In this document: in pieces, positions 34,714 through 44,446 of the stretch
How the letters are laid out: every line of letters starts with the position of its first letter
Position numbering within the stretch: the stretch's first letter is position 1
Assembly: GCF_000730625.1 (NCBI RefSeq)
Contig: NZ_BBIT01000005.1
Span: forward strand, 186,001 to 250,000
Origin: Pseudomonas oryzihabitans NBRC 102199
GTDB lineage: Bacteria; Pseudomonadota; Gammaproteobacteria; Pseudomonadales; Pseudomonadaceae
DNA length: 64,000 nucleotides
Direction: 5' to 3'
Translations under genes and position numbers: made by a program
The notes under the pieces: model-generated
Told to the model about the DNA's origin: nothing
The model's database searches: none
What the model saw: the letters and a program-made list of their open reading frames with translations, nothing else

Positions 34714-35142
34714 ATGCACAATGTCCTGGTCGCCTACGACGGTTCCCCCAGCGCCGACAACGCCCTGCGCTACATCCTCGACCTGGTGAAGGCCGGGCTG
34801 TCGCTGGAGCTGCACCTGCTCAACGTCCAGAACGAGCCGGAGATCTACGGCGCGCCCTTCGACGACCGCATCCTGCGCGAATGGCGCGGCAGCCTGCAGG
34901 ACAAGGCCGAAGACATCCTCGTCCGGGCGCGCCCGGCCCTGCTCGAAGCCGGTATCGAGGCCCAGACCCACGTGGGCTTCGGCGGCATCGCCGAGACCAT
35001 CGGCGAGACGGCGCGGCGCCTGCAGGTGGACACCGTGGTCATGGGCACCCGCGGCCTGGGCTCGCTCAGCGGCCTGCTGCTCGGCTCGGTGGCCCATCGC
35101 GTGGTCCATCAGGTGCCCTTGCCGGTGATCCTGGTGAAATAG
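34714..35142 (+). CDS. Universal stress protein (UspA family), probably ANR-controlled
   Basis: This 142-residue protein starts MHNVLVAYDGSPSADNALRY at ATG 34714. The ATP-binding loop is VVMGTRGLGSLSGLLLGSVA (G-2x-G-9x-G-S), and it ends QVPLPVILVK, typical of the family. Several Pseudomonas Usp proteins support anaerobic survival under Anr, and the perfect ANR box upstream fits that. It is monocistronic and closed by a bidirectional terminator shared with crc. Confidence 0.92.
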   Translation: MHNVLVAYDGSPSADNALRYILDLVKAGLSLELHLLNVQNEPEIYGAPFDDRILREWRGSLQDKAEDILVRARPALLEAGIEAQTHVGFGGIAETIGETARRLQVDTVVMGTRGLGSLSGLLLGSVAHRVVHQVPLPVILVK

Positions 35143-35151
35143 TCGCCCAAC

Positions 35152-35179
35152 AAAAAACCAGCCCTCGGGCTGGTTTTTT
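35152..35179. terminator. Bidirectional terminator between usp and crc
   Basis: 12-bp arms AAAAAACCAGCC (35152-35163) and GGCTGGTTTTTT (35168-35179) have a CTCG loop. A run of A on one side and T on the other gives a U tract in both directions. Confidence 0.95.
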
Positions 35180-35200
35180 CGTTCTGGAGCAGCGTCTGGA

Positions 35201-35980
35201 TCAGATGCTCAGGGTCCAGTCGTAGTCGACGATCAGCGGCGCGTGCTCGGAGAAGCGCGGCTGCCGTGGCAGGCGCGCCGAGCGGACGAAGCGGCGCAGA
35301 CCCGGGGTCAGGATGTTGTAGTCGAAGCGCCAGCCCAGGTTGAGGTGCTCGGCCTGGTCGCTGTCCGGCCACCAGCTGAACTGGTCGCCTTCGCGGCTCA
35401 CTTCGCGCAGGGCATCCACATAGCCCATGTTGCCGATCACCTCGTCCATCCAGGCCCGCTCGGGCGCCAGGAAACCGGGGATCTGCTGGCAGTCGCGCCA
35501 GTTCTTCACGTCCTGCTTCTGGTGAGCCACGTACAGCGAGCCGCAATAGATGTACTCGCGACGCTTGCGGCGCTGCTTGTTCAGGTAGTGGGTGAAGTCG
35601 TCCATGAACTTGAATTTCATGTTCAGGTCTTCGTCACCGCGCTTACCCGAGGGCAGCAGCAGGCTGGCGATGCTGACCTTGTCGAAGTCCGCCTGCAGGT
35701 AGCGACCGAAGCGATCGCAGGACTCGAAGCCCAGGCCGCTGATCACCGCCTTCGGCTGGACCCGCGTATAGAGTGCCACCCCGCCCTGGGACGGCACTTC
35801 GGCGTCGCAGGCATAGAGGATGTAACCCTCCAGCGCATAGGCCGGATCGTCCATGTCGTAAGAAGAGGCGCGCGTATCCTGCAAGCAGATCACGTCGGCA
35901 TTCTGCGCCTTAAGCCAGGGCAACAGGCCCCGCTCCACAGCGTCCTGAATACCATTGACGTTCAAGCTGATGATCCGCAT
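35201..35980 (-). CDS. crc: Catabolite repression control protein Crc
   Basis: This 259-residue protein of the exonuclease III/EEP fold begins MRIISLNVNGIQDAVERGLL. It has AERGL-type features near the C-terminus (LGWRFDYNILTPGLRRFVRS, FSEHAPLIVDYDWTL). Crc keeps the fold but has lost nuclease activity. It forms a complex with Hfq on A-rich mRNA motifs and blocks translation of less-preferred catabolic genes. The divergent pyrE neighbour is the conserved Pseudomonas arrangement. The betaine, hydroxyproline and aspartate genes of this window are the kind of targets it controls. Confidence 0.93.
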   Translation of the reverse strand: MRIISLNVNGIQDAVERGLLPWLKAQNADVICLQDTRASSYDMDDPAYALEGYILYACDAEVPSQGGVALYTRVQPKAVISGLGFESCDRFGRYLQADFDKVSIASLLLPSGKRGDEDLNMKFKFMDDFTHYLNKQRRKRREYIYCGSLYVAHQKQDVKNWRDCQQIPGFLAPERAWMDEVIGNMGYVDALREVSREGDQFSWWPDSDQAEHLNLGWRFDYNILTPGLRRFVRSARLPRQPRFSEHAPLIVDYDWTLSI

Positions 35981-36017
35981 AAATGGCCCCCAAAAAATCG
36001 TGGATGTATGATACCCG

Positions 36018-36035
36018 AGCTAAACCGGTTTAGCT
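36018..36035. promoter_or_regulatory. 18-bp perfect palindrome between crc and pyrE
   Basis: AGCTAAACCGGTTTAGCT is an uninterrupted perfect palindrome in the 80-base divergent gap. A pyrE -10-like TAAATA (36035-36040) abuts it, and a crc -10-like TATCAT on the minus strand (36012-36007) flanks the other side. It is well placed to control both promoters. The binding factor is unknown. Confidence 0.55.
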
Positions 36036-36060
36036 AAATACAAGCCGCGCAAGGACTTAT

Positions 36061-36702
36061 ATGCAGGCGTATCAGCGTAATTTCATTCGTTTCGCCATCG
36101 AGCGCGGAGTTCTGCGCTTTGGTGAATTCACCCTGAAATCGGGTCGTATCAGCCCCTATTTCTTCAACGCCGGCCTGTTCCACAGCGGTGCGGCCCTGGC
36201 CCAGCTCGGCCGTTGCTATGCCGATGCGCTGGTGCAGACCAACCTGCCCTTCGACGTGCTCTTCGGCCCGGCCTACAAGGGCATCCCCCTGGCCGCGGCC
36301 ACGGCGGTGGCCCTGGTCGATCACCACGGCCGCGACGTGCCCTGGTGCTTCAACCGCAAGGAAGCCAAGGACCACGGCGAAGGCGGCCTGCTGGTGGGCG
36401 CGCCCCTGACCGGTCGGGCGCTGATCATCGATGACGTCATCACCGCCGGCACCGCCATCCGCGAGGTCATGCAGATCATCGAAGGCCAGGGCGCCAGTGC
36501 GGCCGGGGTGCTCATCGCCCTGAACCGCCAGGAGCGTGGCCGCGGCGAATTGTCGGCCATCCAGGAAGTCGAGCGCGACTACGGCATTCCGGTGCTCAGC
36601 ATCGTGGCGCTGGATCAGGTGCTCGAATACCTGGCCGAGGACGCCGAGCTCAAGCGTCACCTCCCCGCCGTCCAGGACTATCGCGCTCAATACGGCATCT
36701 AG
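36061..36702 (+). CDS. pyrE: Orotate phosphoribosyltransferase
   Basis: This 213-residue enzyme of pyrimidine synthesis starts [20 protein letters not shown]. It has the PRPP-binding loop [16 protein letters not shown] near residue 124 and the flexible loop [12 protein letters not shown] (about residue 98). [14 protein letters not shown] is also diagnostic. It is divergent from crc, as in other Pseudomonas, and followed by a DUF4124 gene after 17 bases, perhaps co-transcribed. Confidence 0.96.
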   Translation: MQAYQRNFIRFAIERGVLRFGEFTLKSGRISPYFFNAGLFHSGAALAQLGRCYADALVQTNLPFDVLFGPAYKGIPLAAATAVALVDHHGRDVPWCFNRKEAKDHGEGGLLVGAPLTGRALIIDDVITAGTAIREVMQIIEGQGASAAGVLIALNRQERGRGELSAIQEVERDYGIPVLSIVALDQVLEYLAEDAELKRHLPAVQDYRAQYGI

Positions 36703-36719
36703 CCCCAGGAGAGACAGCC

Positions 36720-37316
36720 ATGGTCGTACGTCGCGCCGCTGCCAGCCTGTTGCTCATCGCCCTGCCCCTGGCCGGCCAGGCGGCCGAGCTGTACCGCTAT
36801 CTGGACCGCAACGGCACCCTGGTCATCGACCGCCAGGGCGTGCCGCCGGAATACGCTGGCAAGGGCTATGACGTGCTCAACGAGCAGGGCCGGGTGATCC
36901 GCAAGGTCGCCCCAGCCCTGCCCGCCGCCGAACTCGACCGCCAGGCGCGCGAGCGCCAGCAGGCGGTCGTCGATGGCCAGTTGCGCAAGCTCTACAGCAA
37001 TGTCGAGGACGTCGACCGCGCCAAGGCGCGCAAGCTGACAGAGCTCGATGGCCTGATGCAGATCAAGAAGGCTAACCTTGAGGCGGCACGCCAGCTGCAG
37101 AGCCAGTTGATGGAGCAGGCGGCGGTGCAGCAGCGCAATGGCCAGGCGCTGCCGGCGGACCTTCAGGCCCGCCTCGACGCCGCGGCGGCCGATCAGGTGC
37201 GTCTGCAGGCCGATCTGCAGCGCTACGCCGAATTGCGCACCAGCACCAGCGCAGCCTTCGACGCCGATCGTGCGCGCATGCAGCGCCTAGAAGCGGCTCA
37301 GGCCACGGATCGCTAG
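36720..37316 (+). CDS. DUF4124-domain exported protein
   Basis: The 198-residue protein has a signal peptide (about residues 1-21, LPLAGQAAE). A short DUF4124-like beta region follows (ELYRYLDRNGTLVIDRQGVP). The rest is a long charged helical region (about residues 65-198) with coiled-coil character. ATG 36720 follows AGGAGAG. Similar proteins follow pyrE in Pseudomonas. Function is unknown; a periplasmic structural role is plausible. Confidence 0.8.
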   Translation: MVVRRAAASLLLIALPLAGQAAELYRYLDRNGTLVIDRQGVPPEYAGKGYDVLNEQGRVIRKVAPALPAAELDRQARERQQAVVDGQLRKLYSNVEDVDRAKARKLTELDGLMQIKKANLEAARQLQSQLMEQAAVQQRNGQALPADLQARLDAAAADQVRLQADLQRYAELRTSTSAAFDADRARMQRLEAAQATDR

Positions 37317-37434
37317 CCTTTCTGCGTTCACTGCCGGCGGCCCCCTCCGCCGATGGCATGCTGGGCGGCACGACAAGGTTGCCGCCTCTTCACGCCATAT
37401 TCTGGCACGTACCGTGCAGTTCGATTTTCTACGT

Positions 37435-37447
37435 ATTGTTGAACAAT
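37435..37447 (+). promoter_or_regulatory. Perfect inverted repeat upstream of the GntR gene
   Basis: ATTGTTGAACAAT (6-1-6) lies 16 bases before the GntR start. It resembles the short AT-rich palindromes bound by FCD-type GntR regulators, so it is a candidate autoregulatory operator. Its closeness to the ATG suggests repression. Confidence 0.55.
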
Positions 37448-37462
37448 CGGGCTTGAAGACCT

Positions 37463-38128
37463 ATGAGCGGCAAAGACGCAGGCGCGCTGTCCTTGGGGGC
37501 TCAGCTGCTGCAGGAAATGCGCGAGGACATCATCGGCGGTCGCCTGCTACCCGGTACGGCGCTGGTCGAGGCTGAACTGGTCAAGGCCTACAACGCCTCG
37601 CGCAACACCATTCGCGAAGCCCTGCACCAGCTGGATCGCGAGGGCCTGGCCACCTATGTGCGGCACAAGGGGGTGATGGTGCGGCGCCTGGGCCTGGCCG
37701 AGGTGCGCGACCTCTTTACCGTGCGCCGCACCCTGGAACTGCAGGCCATCCTCACCAGCCGCCCGCTGCGCGAATACCAGTCCGATCGGATGCTGGACGC
37801 CCTGGAGGCCGCCGAACTGGCGCAGTCGCGTGAAGACTGGCGCGCCCTCGGCACCCATGGCCTGCATTTCCATCAGCACATCGTCGGCCTGCTGGGCAGT
37901 CCGTTGTTCGATGAATTCTTCGCCACCGTCGCCGCCCAGATACGCCTGCTGTTTTCCCTCGCGCCCGACGAGGAGCACTTCCAGCGGCCCTGGATCATCC
38001 GCGACCGCCAGATCCACGACCTGCTCGCCGCCGGACAGCGCCAGGCGGCGGCCGAGGCCATGGCCAGCTATCTCGACGATTCCGAAAACCGGCTGCTGGA
38101 TCTGCTGAGCGCAGCCAGGCCGCTCTGA
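37463..38128 (+). CDS. GntR family (FCD) transcriptional regulator
   Basis: This 221-residue regulator has a winged HTH at about residues 12-78 (EDIIGGRLLPGTALVEAELV, SRNTIREALHQLDREGLATY). The FCD ligand domain follows (about 88-215), with metal/ligand His positions in HGLHFHQHIVGLLG and an RDRQIHDLL motif. It precedes the DUF1989 gene by 15 bases and is likely co-transcribed with it. It probably senses a substrate of that gene, perhaps a urea- or guanidine-type or purine-related compound; that is inference. Confidence 0.88.
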   Translation: MSGKDAGALSLGAQLLQEMREDIIGGRLLPGTALVEAELVKAYNASRNTIREALHQLDREGLATYVRHKGVMVRRLGLAEVRDLFTVRRTLELQAILTSRPLREYQSDRMLDALEAAELAQSREDWRALGTHGLHFHQHIVGLLGSPLFDEFFATVAAQIRLLFSLAPDEEHFQRPWIIRDRQIHDLLAAGQRQAAAEAMASYLDDSENRLLDLLSAARPL

Positions 38129-38143
38129 CCGAGGAGACCTCCC

Positions 38144-38995
38144 ATGTACAAGGACTACCCCGCCGCCTACCAGTCCACCCAGGGTTCCGCCCTGCAGGTC
38201 GACCAGGCCTTCTACGATCGCCTGCGCGAGGACAAGGACGCGCGTACCCTGATCGAGCAATTCGAGATCCCGATCCGTACCGGTCGCGCCTGGAAGGTCC
38301 CGGCGGGCCATCTGTTCCGCGTCACCACCCCGCACGGTCCCCAGGTGGGCGACTTCAACGTCTGGAACGCCGAGGACCCACGCGAACGCATGTGGGCCGC
38401 GCGTACCCGGCAACTGCAGGGGGCCCACGTCAGCATCTACGACCGCCTCTGGTCGAACCTGCCCTTCCTGCGTCCGCTGCTGACCATCACCGACGACAGC
38501 CTGGCCGGCTACGGCATCGACGAACACGGCGGCCGCCTGCACGATCTGCTCGGCACCCGCTGCGATCCCTACGTCAACAAGATGCTCACCGGCGAGGACT
38601 TCCACCACCACTGCCACTCGAATCTGACCCGCGCGGTGCTGCCCCACGGTCTCACCGAGTTCGATGTCCACGATGTGCTGAACATCTTCCAGTGCACCGG
38701 GCTCAACCATGACGACCTGTATTTCATGAAGGCCTGCCCGGCCAAACCCGGCGACTACCTGGAATTCTTCGCCGAGATCGACGTGCTCTGCGCCCTGTCC
38801 ACCTGCCCGGGCGGCGATCTGTCCCTGGCGATGTGGGGTCCTGACGCAGAGGACCCGCTCAAGGTCTGCCGCCCGTTGGGCGTGGAGATCTACCGGGTCG
38901 AGGAGGCGTTGCTGCAGGGTTGGGAATCGCCCAAGCGGGCGGCCTACAACGGCCAGCATGGCCTGACCCTGCCCAAGGCCAGTTGGGAGTCCTGA
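38144..38995 (+). CDS. DUF1989 / urea carboxylase-associated family protein
   Basis: The 283-residue protein starts at ATG 38144 behind GAGGAG (38131-38136). It matches the DUF1989 family (UcaAC-like proteins near urea carboxylase). It has WKVPAGHLFRV, GPQVGDFNVWNAEDPRERMW, and a metal-ligand-like cluster RCDPYVNKML with FHHHCHSNL, then a later LSTCPGGD. Relatives act in guanidine, urea or carboxyguanidine metabolism. No urea carboxylase gene is present in this window, so the substrate is open. Confidence 0.8.
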   Translation: MYKDYPAAYQSTQGSALQVDQAFYDRLREDKDARTLIEQFEIPIRTGRAWKVPAGHLFRVTTPHGPQVGDFNVWNAEDPRERMWAARTRQLQGAHVSIYDRLWSNLPFLRPLLTITDDSLAGYGIDEHGGRLHDLLGTRCDPYVNKMLTGEDFHHHCHSNLTRAVLPHGLTEFDVHDVLNIFQCTGLNHDDLYFMKACPAKPGDYLEFFAEIDVLCALSTCPGGDLSLAMWGPDAEDPLKVCRPLGVEIYRVEEALLQGWESPKRAAYNGQHGLTLPKASWES

Positions 38996-39010
38996 ATCCG
39001 GGCCAGCAAT

Positions 39011-39038
39011 AGAAACGGCGCCCTGGGGCGCCGTTTCT
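39011..39038. terminator. Bidirectional hairpin between the DUF1989 gene and argB
   Basis: Perfect 12-bp arms AGAAACGGCGCC and GGCGCCGTTTCT have a 4-base loop. The gap is only 60 bases and the genes converge, so it probably ends both transcripts. Confidence 0.8.
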
Positions 39039-39055
39039 GGTCCGACCGAAAGCGC

Positions 39056-39961
<906 letters not shown>

Positions 39962-39992
39962 TCACCTCTCAAGGTCGACATAGAAAAGACAA

Positions 39993-40010
39993 AGGGCGCC
40001 TAGGCGCCCT
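39993..40010 (-). terminator. Hairpin between algC and argB
   Basis: AGGGCGCCTAGGCGCCCT is fully self-complementary. On the minus strand it is followed by a T-rich stretch (TTGTCTTTTC). It may partly end the algC transcript. Confidence 0.6.
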
Positions 40011-40032
40011 CTGTGCTACCGCTGACCCAAGG

Positions 40033-42594
40033 TCAGAACGGCAGATTCAGATCCGGCTGTACCGCCAGCAGCTGCTTGCGGAACACCGTCTTGATGCGCT
40101 CCAGCTCTTCGAGGGTTTCTGCCTCGAAGCGCAGCACCAGCACCGGCGTGGTGTTGGACGCACGCACCAGGCCCCAACCGTTCTGGTAATCGACGCGGAC
40201 GCCGTCCAGGGTGGTGATCTGGGCATCGCCCCACTGGGCGTCGCGCTGCAGGGTTTCGATGATGCCGAACTTGTTCTCTTCGGTCACCTGGATATTGATC
40301 TCCGGGGTGGAGATGTCTACCGGGAAGGTATCGAACACCTGTTGGGCGCTGTTCTTCTCCTGGCTGAGGATCTCCAGCAGACGCACGGCGCTGTAGATGC
40401 CGTCGTCGAAACCGAACCAGCGCTCCTTGAAGAACACGTGGCCGCTCATCTCGCCGGCCAGCAGCGCGCCGGTTTCCTTCATCTTCTTCTTGATCAGCGA
40501 GTGGCCGGTCTTCCACATGATGGGACGACCGCCGTAGCCGGCGATGAGGTTGTTCAGGCGACGGGTGCATTTGACGTCGAAGATGATGTCGGCGCCCGGG
40601 TTGCGGGAGACCACGTCCTTGGCGAACAGCATCAGCAGCTGATCGGGATAGATGATCTTGCCTTCGTTGGTCACCACGCCGACGCGGTCGCCGTCGCCAT
40701 CAAAAGCCAGGCCCAGGTCGGCACCGGTTTCCTTGACCTTGGCGATCAGGTCTTCCAGGTTCTCGGGCTTGCCCGGATCCGGGTGGTGGTTGGGGAAGTT
40801 GCCATCCACCTCGCAGAACAGCGGGATGACCTCGCAGCCCAGGGATTCGATCAGCTGGGGCGCATTGACCGCGGCGACACCGTTGCCGGCATCCACCACC
40901 ACCTTGAGCTTCTTGGCCAGTACCACGTCGTTGCGGATGTAGTCGGCGTAGCTCTTGAGCACGTCGACCTGCTTGATCTGGCCCTGGCCGCTGGCCACGT
41001 CACCGGTCTCGATGCGCTCGCGCAGACGCTGGATGGATTCGTTGGCCAGGGTCTCGCCGGCGATGACGATCTTGAAGCCGTTGTAGTCCGGCGGGTTGTG
41101 GCTGCCGGTCAACATGACGCCGGATTTGCCTTCGAGCACGTTGGCGGCGTAGTAGAGCACCGGGGTCGGCACCATGCCGACATCGCTGACATTGGCGCCG
41201 CTGTCGGCCACGCCCTTGATCAGTTGGGCGACCAGCTCGGGGCCGGACAGGCGGCCGTCACGGCCGACGGCCACGTTGGGCTCGCCACGTGCCAGGCTCT
41301 CCGAGCCGATGGCGCGCCCGATCCAGTAGGCGGCTTCGGCGGTCAGGGAGTCACCCACCACGCCACGGATGTCGTAGGCGCGGAAGATGCTGGCGTTGAG
41401 TTGGGGGGCTTGCGGGGTAGTGCTCATCGGGGGTTTCTCCAATCCCAGGAGATCCTGGTCTTCGTCGAGGATACTGATATCGAGGATGTCGGTGGTCTGG
41501 AACAGCGGCTCGCTCTGCTGAGAACGGCCTCTGTCGGCAAACTCCGCCAGGGTCTTGGCCACCGCATCGCTGGGAGCGGTGGCGTACAGGTCCGGCGACG
41601 ACCCGGCCGATCGGCTGGCCAATCGGGCCGTCGACTTGGCCACGGGTTCCATTACCGCCAGGCGCAAAGTCGGGCTTTTGGCTATCTGATTGGCTTCTAG
41701 TTCCTCGGCATAGGCCGTCAGACTGCGGACGTCGTCACGGAGCCGGCGTGACAGCTCCCGGGAAAACAGCCAAAAGCCCGCCAGCACGCCAAACAGCGCC
41801 AGCAGCAGCGCCACCAGGGGGATGCCCAGCGGTGTATCGGCGCCGGCCTCGGCGGCGGGTGCCAGCTCCAGCGTCCAGAGCGGGCTGCCGGTGGCGAGCC
41901 GCCGCATCAGCGCCGGATCACCCGGGCTGCCGCCACTGGCCAGCACCTGCACGCTGCCACCGGGAAATTGCTGCAGCAGGCGCCACTGACCGACATTCGC
42001 CGGTGGCGTGGCCCAGCCCTGCAAGACGGCCGGGAGTTCTTCCACCAGCACGGCGCTGCCAAGCAGCTGATCGCCGCGGCGGATGGGTTGGGCGCTGTAG
42101 ACCAGCCAGCGATTACCCAGTCGATAGGCTTCCGGCGGGGTCCGCTGGCCGCTTTCCAGGCGCTTGAGCAGATCGAGGGCGGCATAGTTGAGGGGGCCGG
42201 GACGATCGTCTTCGATCTGGCGCATGCCGGCTGGCACCACCAGCACGTCGACCACGCCGAGGCGCTCGCGCAGCTGGCTTTCCGCCGCCGCGCGCGCCGC
42301 CGGATCGTCGCCCTGCAGGGCCTGCAGCACCAGGGCATCCCCGGCGACACCCTGCAGCCGGCGGGTCAGGCCGACCAGCAGCTGATTGAGAGAGGTCGCC
42401 TGCGCCTGCAGCGCCTGGTCCGCCTGCTGCTCCTGGTTGCGCGCGCCCTGCGGCTGCAACACCAGGAACCACAGCAGCAGCGCGGCCAGCAGCAGGCCGG
42501 CGAGCGCCAGCAGCAGTCCCGCGCCCATGCCGGGCAAGCCAGCGACCCGGGGAGCCGCCTTGCGCACATCCTTGTCGTTCTTGCCCCTTGCCAT
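40033..42594 (-). CDS. algC: Phosphomannomutase/phosphoglucomutase AlgC, long membrane-anchored form
   Basis: The C-terminal 464 residues (from ATG 41427) are the classical AlgC enzyme: FRAYDIRGVVGDSLTAEAAY, the phosphoserine loop GVMLTGSHNPPDYNGFK, the metal loop AFDGDGDRVGVV and GEMSGHVFFKERW. It makes mannose-1-P and glucose-1-P for alginate, LPS, Psl/Pel and rhamnolipid. The frame extends 389 residues upstream as a membrane domain: one span at about residues 22-46, a periplasmic region, a second span at about 272-292 and a charged linker. Codon use is equally regular there, so the 853-residue form is real coding DNA. The short form could come from an internal start. ErsA, encoded at 14980, regulates algC in P. 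aeruginosa. Confidence 0.92.
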   Translation of the reverse strand: MARGKNDKDVRKAAPRVAGLPGMGAGLLLALAGLLLAALLLWFLVLQPQGARNQEQQADQALQAQATSLNQLLVGLTRRLQGVAGDALVLQALQGDDPAARAAAESQLRERLGVVDVLVVPAGMRQIEDDRPGPLNYAALDLLKRLESGQRTPPEAYRLGNRWLVYSAQPIRRGDQLLGSAVLVEELPAVLQGWATPPANVGQWRLLQQFPGGSVQVLASGGSPGDPALMRRLATGSPLWTLELAPAAEAGADTPLGIPLVALLLALFGVLAGFWLFSRELSRRLRDDVRSLTAYAEELEANQIAKSPTLRLAVMEPVAKSTARLASRSAGSSPDLYATAPSDAVAKTLAEFADRGRSQQSEPLFQTTDILDISILDEDQDLLGLEKPPMSTTPQAPQLNASIFRAYDIRGVVGDSLTAEAAYWIGRAIGSESLARGEPNVAVGRDGRLSGPELVAQLIKGVADSGANVSDVGMVPTPVLYYAANVLEGKSGVMLTGSHNPPDYNGFKIVIAGETLANESIQRLRERIETGDVASGQGQIKQVDVLKSYADYIRNDVVLAKKLKVVVDAGNGVAAVNAPQLIESLGCEVIPLFCEVDGNFPNHHPDPGKPENLEDLIAKVKETGADLGLAFDGDGDRVGVVTNEGKIIYPDQLLMLFAKDVVSRNPGADIIFDVKCTRRLNNLIAGYGGRPIMWKTGHSLIKKKMKETGALLAGEMSGHVFFKERWFGFDDGIYSAVRLLEILSQEKNSAQQVFDTFPVDISTPEINIQVTEENKFGIIETLQRDAQWGDAQITTLDGVRVDYQNGWGLVRASNTTPVLVLRFEAETLEELERIKTVFRKQLLAVQPDLNLPF

Positions 42595-42639
42595 GCCGTT
42601 CTTCTCCTTTATGTCACGGCGCGCCTTGCGTGTCTGGCG

Positions 42640-43095
42640 TCAGCGGGTACCGGAGTGGCCGAAGCCGCCAGCGCCCCGCTCGGTCTCGGTAAAGCTGTCG
42701 ACGATATCGAAGTGCGCCTGCACCACAGGTACGAGCATCAGCTGGGCGATACGTTCGCCCACGCTCACGGTGAAGGTGGTCTGGCCGCGATTCCAGCAGG
42801 AGACCATCAGCTCGCCCTGGTAGTCCGAATCGATCAGGCCGACCAGATTGCCCAGCACGATGCCGTGCTTATGGCCCAGGCCCGAGCGCGGCAGGATCAG
42901 CGCCGCCAGCGACGGATCGGCCACATGGATGGCGAGCCCGGTGGGAATCAGCGCGGTCTGCCCCGGCTCCAGCACCAGATCCTCCTGCAGCATGGCGCGC
43001 AGGTCGAGGCCGGCCGAGCCGGGGGTGGCGTAGGACGGCAGCGGGAAATCGCGCCCCAGGCGCGGGTCGAGGATCTTGGCTTGAAGGCTATGCAT
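42640..43095 (-). CDS. dut: dUTP diphosphatase
   Basis: The 151-residue enzyme cleaves dUTP to dUMP and keeps uracil out of DNA. The five trimeric dUTPase motifs are visible: [49 protein letters not shown] and the C-terminal GAGGFGHSG. It overlaps coaBC by 8 bases upstream and precedes algC, a conserved proteobacterial order (coaBC-dut-algC). Confidence 0.97.
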   Translation of the reverse strand: MHSLQAKILDPRLGRDFPLPSYATPGSAGLDLRAMLQEDLVLEPGQTALIPTGLAIHVADPSLAALILPRSGLGHKHGIVLGNLVGLIDSDYQGELMVSCWNRGQTTFTVSVGERIAQLMLVPVVQAHFDIVDSFTETERGAGGFGHSGTR

Positions 43096-44311
43096 GGTTC
43101 TGGGTGGTGTCTTTCAGGTGGGTGGAAATCAGGGCGATGAGCTGCCGGGCGATCTTGCCCTTGCTGGTCTGCTCGAAGCGGATCTCGTGCAGGCCACGGT
43201 CGATCACGGTGACCGCGTTGTCTTCGCTGTTGAAGCCGATGGCCGGATTGGCCACGTCGTTGGCGACGATGAGGTCGAGATTCTTGTCGCGCAGCTTGCG
43301 CTGGGCGTACTCCAGCAGATTCTGGGTTTCCGCGGCGAAGCCGACGCTGAAGGGGCGATCCGGGCGCCCTGCCAGGGTGGCGAGGATGTCCGGGTTGCGC
43401 ACCAGCTCCAGCAGGAGACCATCACCGCGGGTGGGATCCTTCTTCAGCTTGTGCGGCGCGATGACCTCGGGGCGATAGTCCGCCACCGCCGCCGAGGCGA
43501 TGAGCACGTCGCAGGGCATCAGCGCCTCGCAGGCGGCCAGCATGTCGCGAGCGCTGATCACGTCGATACGCTCGACGCGATCGGGGGTCGGCAGATGCAC
43601 CGGGCCGCTCACCAGGCTGACGCGCGCGCCCGCCTCCGCCGCCGCTTCCGCCAGGGCGAAGCCCATGCGGCCGGAGCTGTGGTTGGTGATGTAGCGCACC
43701 GGATCGATGTTTTCCTGGGTCGGCCCCGCGGTGATGACCACATGGCGACCGGTCAGGTCGAGGCGCTGGAAGCAGTCGGCGGCGAGCTGGGCAAGGTCGG
43801 TGGCCTCCAGCATCCGGCCGGGGCCGACGTCGCCACAGGCCTGACTGCCGCTGGCCGGGCCGAACAGCTTGATGCCACGGCTGCGCAAGAGCTCGGCATT
43901 GGCCTGGGTGGCCGGATCGCGCCACATGGCCTGATTCATGGCCGGTGCCAGGGCGACCCGGGCATCGGTGGCCAACACGATCGTCGTGAGCAGATCATCC
44001 GCCACGCCCTGGGCCAGGCGCGCCATGACATCGGCGGTGGCCGGCGCGACCAGCACCAGATCGGCCCAGCGGGCCAGCTCGATATGCCCCATGGCCGCTT
44101 CGGCGGCCGGGTCCAGCAGATCCAGATGCACCGGCAGACCCGACAGTGCCTGCAGGGTCAGCGGCGTGATGAATTCGCGACCGCCGCGGGTCAGCACCAC
44201 CCGCACTTCGGCGCCCTGATCCTTGAGTCGGCGCACCAGCTCGGCGCTCTTGTAAGCGGCGATGCCACCTCCGACGCCCAGCACGATGCGTTTACGATTG
44301 AGCCGCTGCAT
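43088..44311 (-). CDS. coaBC: Bifunctional phosphopantothenoylcysteine decarboxylase/synthase
   Basis: The 407-residue coenzyme A enzyme starts [20 protein letters not shown]. The N-terminal CoaC flavodomain (about residues 1-190) contains [14 protein letters not shown] and the active-site region [13 protein letters not shown]. The C-terminal CoaB part (about 191-400) has [20 protein letters not shown] and the synthetase lysine region HKLKKD. It is divergent from radC, an order conserved in many gammaproteobacteria. Confidence 0.96.
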   Translation of the reverse strand: MQRLNRKRIVLGVGGGIAAYKSAELVRRLKDQGAEVRVVLTRGGREFITPLTLQALSGLPVHLDLLDPAAEAAMGHIELARWADLVLVAPATADVMARLAQGVADDLLTTIVLATDARVALAPAMNQAMWRDPATQANAELLRSRGIKLFGPASGSQACGDVGPGRMLEATDLAQLAADCFQRLDLTGRHVVITAGPTQENIDPVRYITNHSSGRMGFALAEAAAEAGARVSLVSGPVHLPTPDRVERIDVISARDMLAACEALMPCDVLIASAAVADYRPEVIAPHKLKKDPTRGDGLLLELVRNPDILATLAGRPDRPFSVGFAAETQNLLEYAQRKLRDKNLDLIVANDVANPAIGFNSEDNAVTVIDRGLHEIRFEQTSKGKIARQLIALISTHLKDTTQNHA

Positions 44312-44446
44312 ATAGCCTTTCCGTTCTCAAACCGTCTAGAGCGGGCATCGCACGGCCAATCGAGGCCTGCGCGCACCCGCGAATGATCCGGTTAAGATAG
44401 CACAGCGCCTGCCGGACGCAGGCGCCCCGCCAGACAAGGAGCGTCC

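Noticed and set aside
35109-35546. 145-codon minus-strand frame crossing the usp-crc terminator
   Set aside because: It overlaps crc in a wrong frame and reads through a strong bidirectional terminator.
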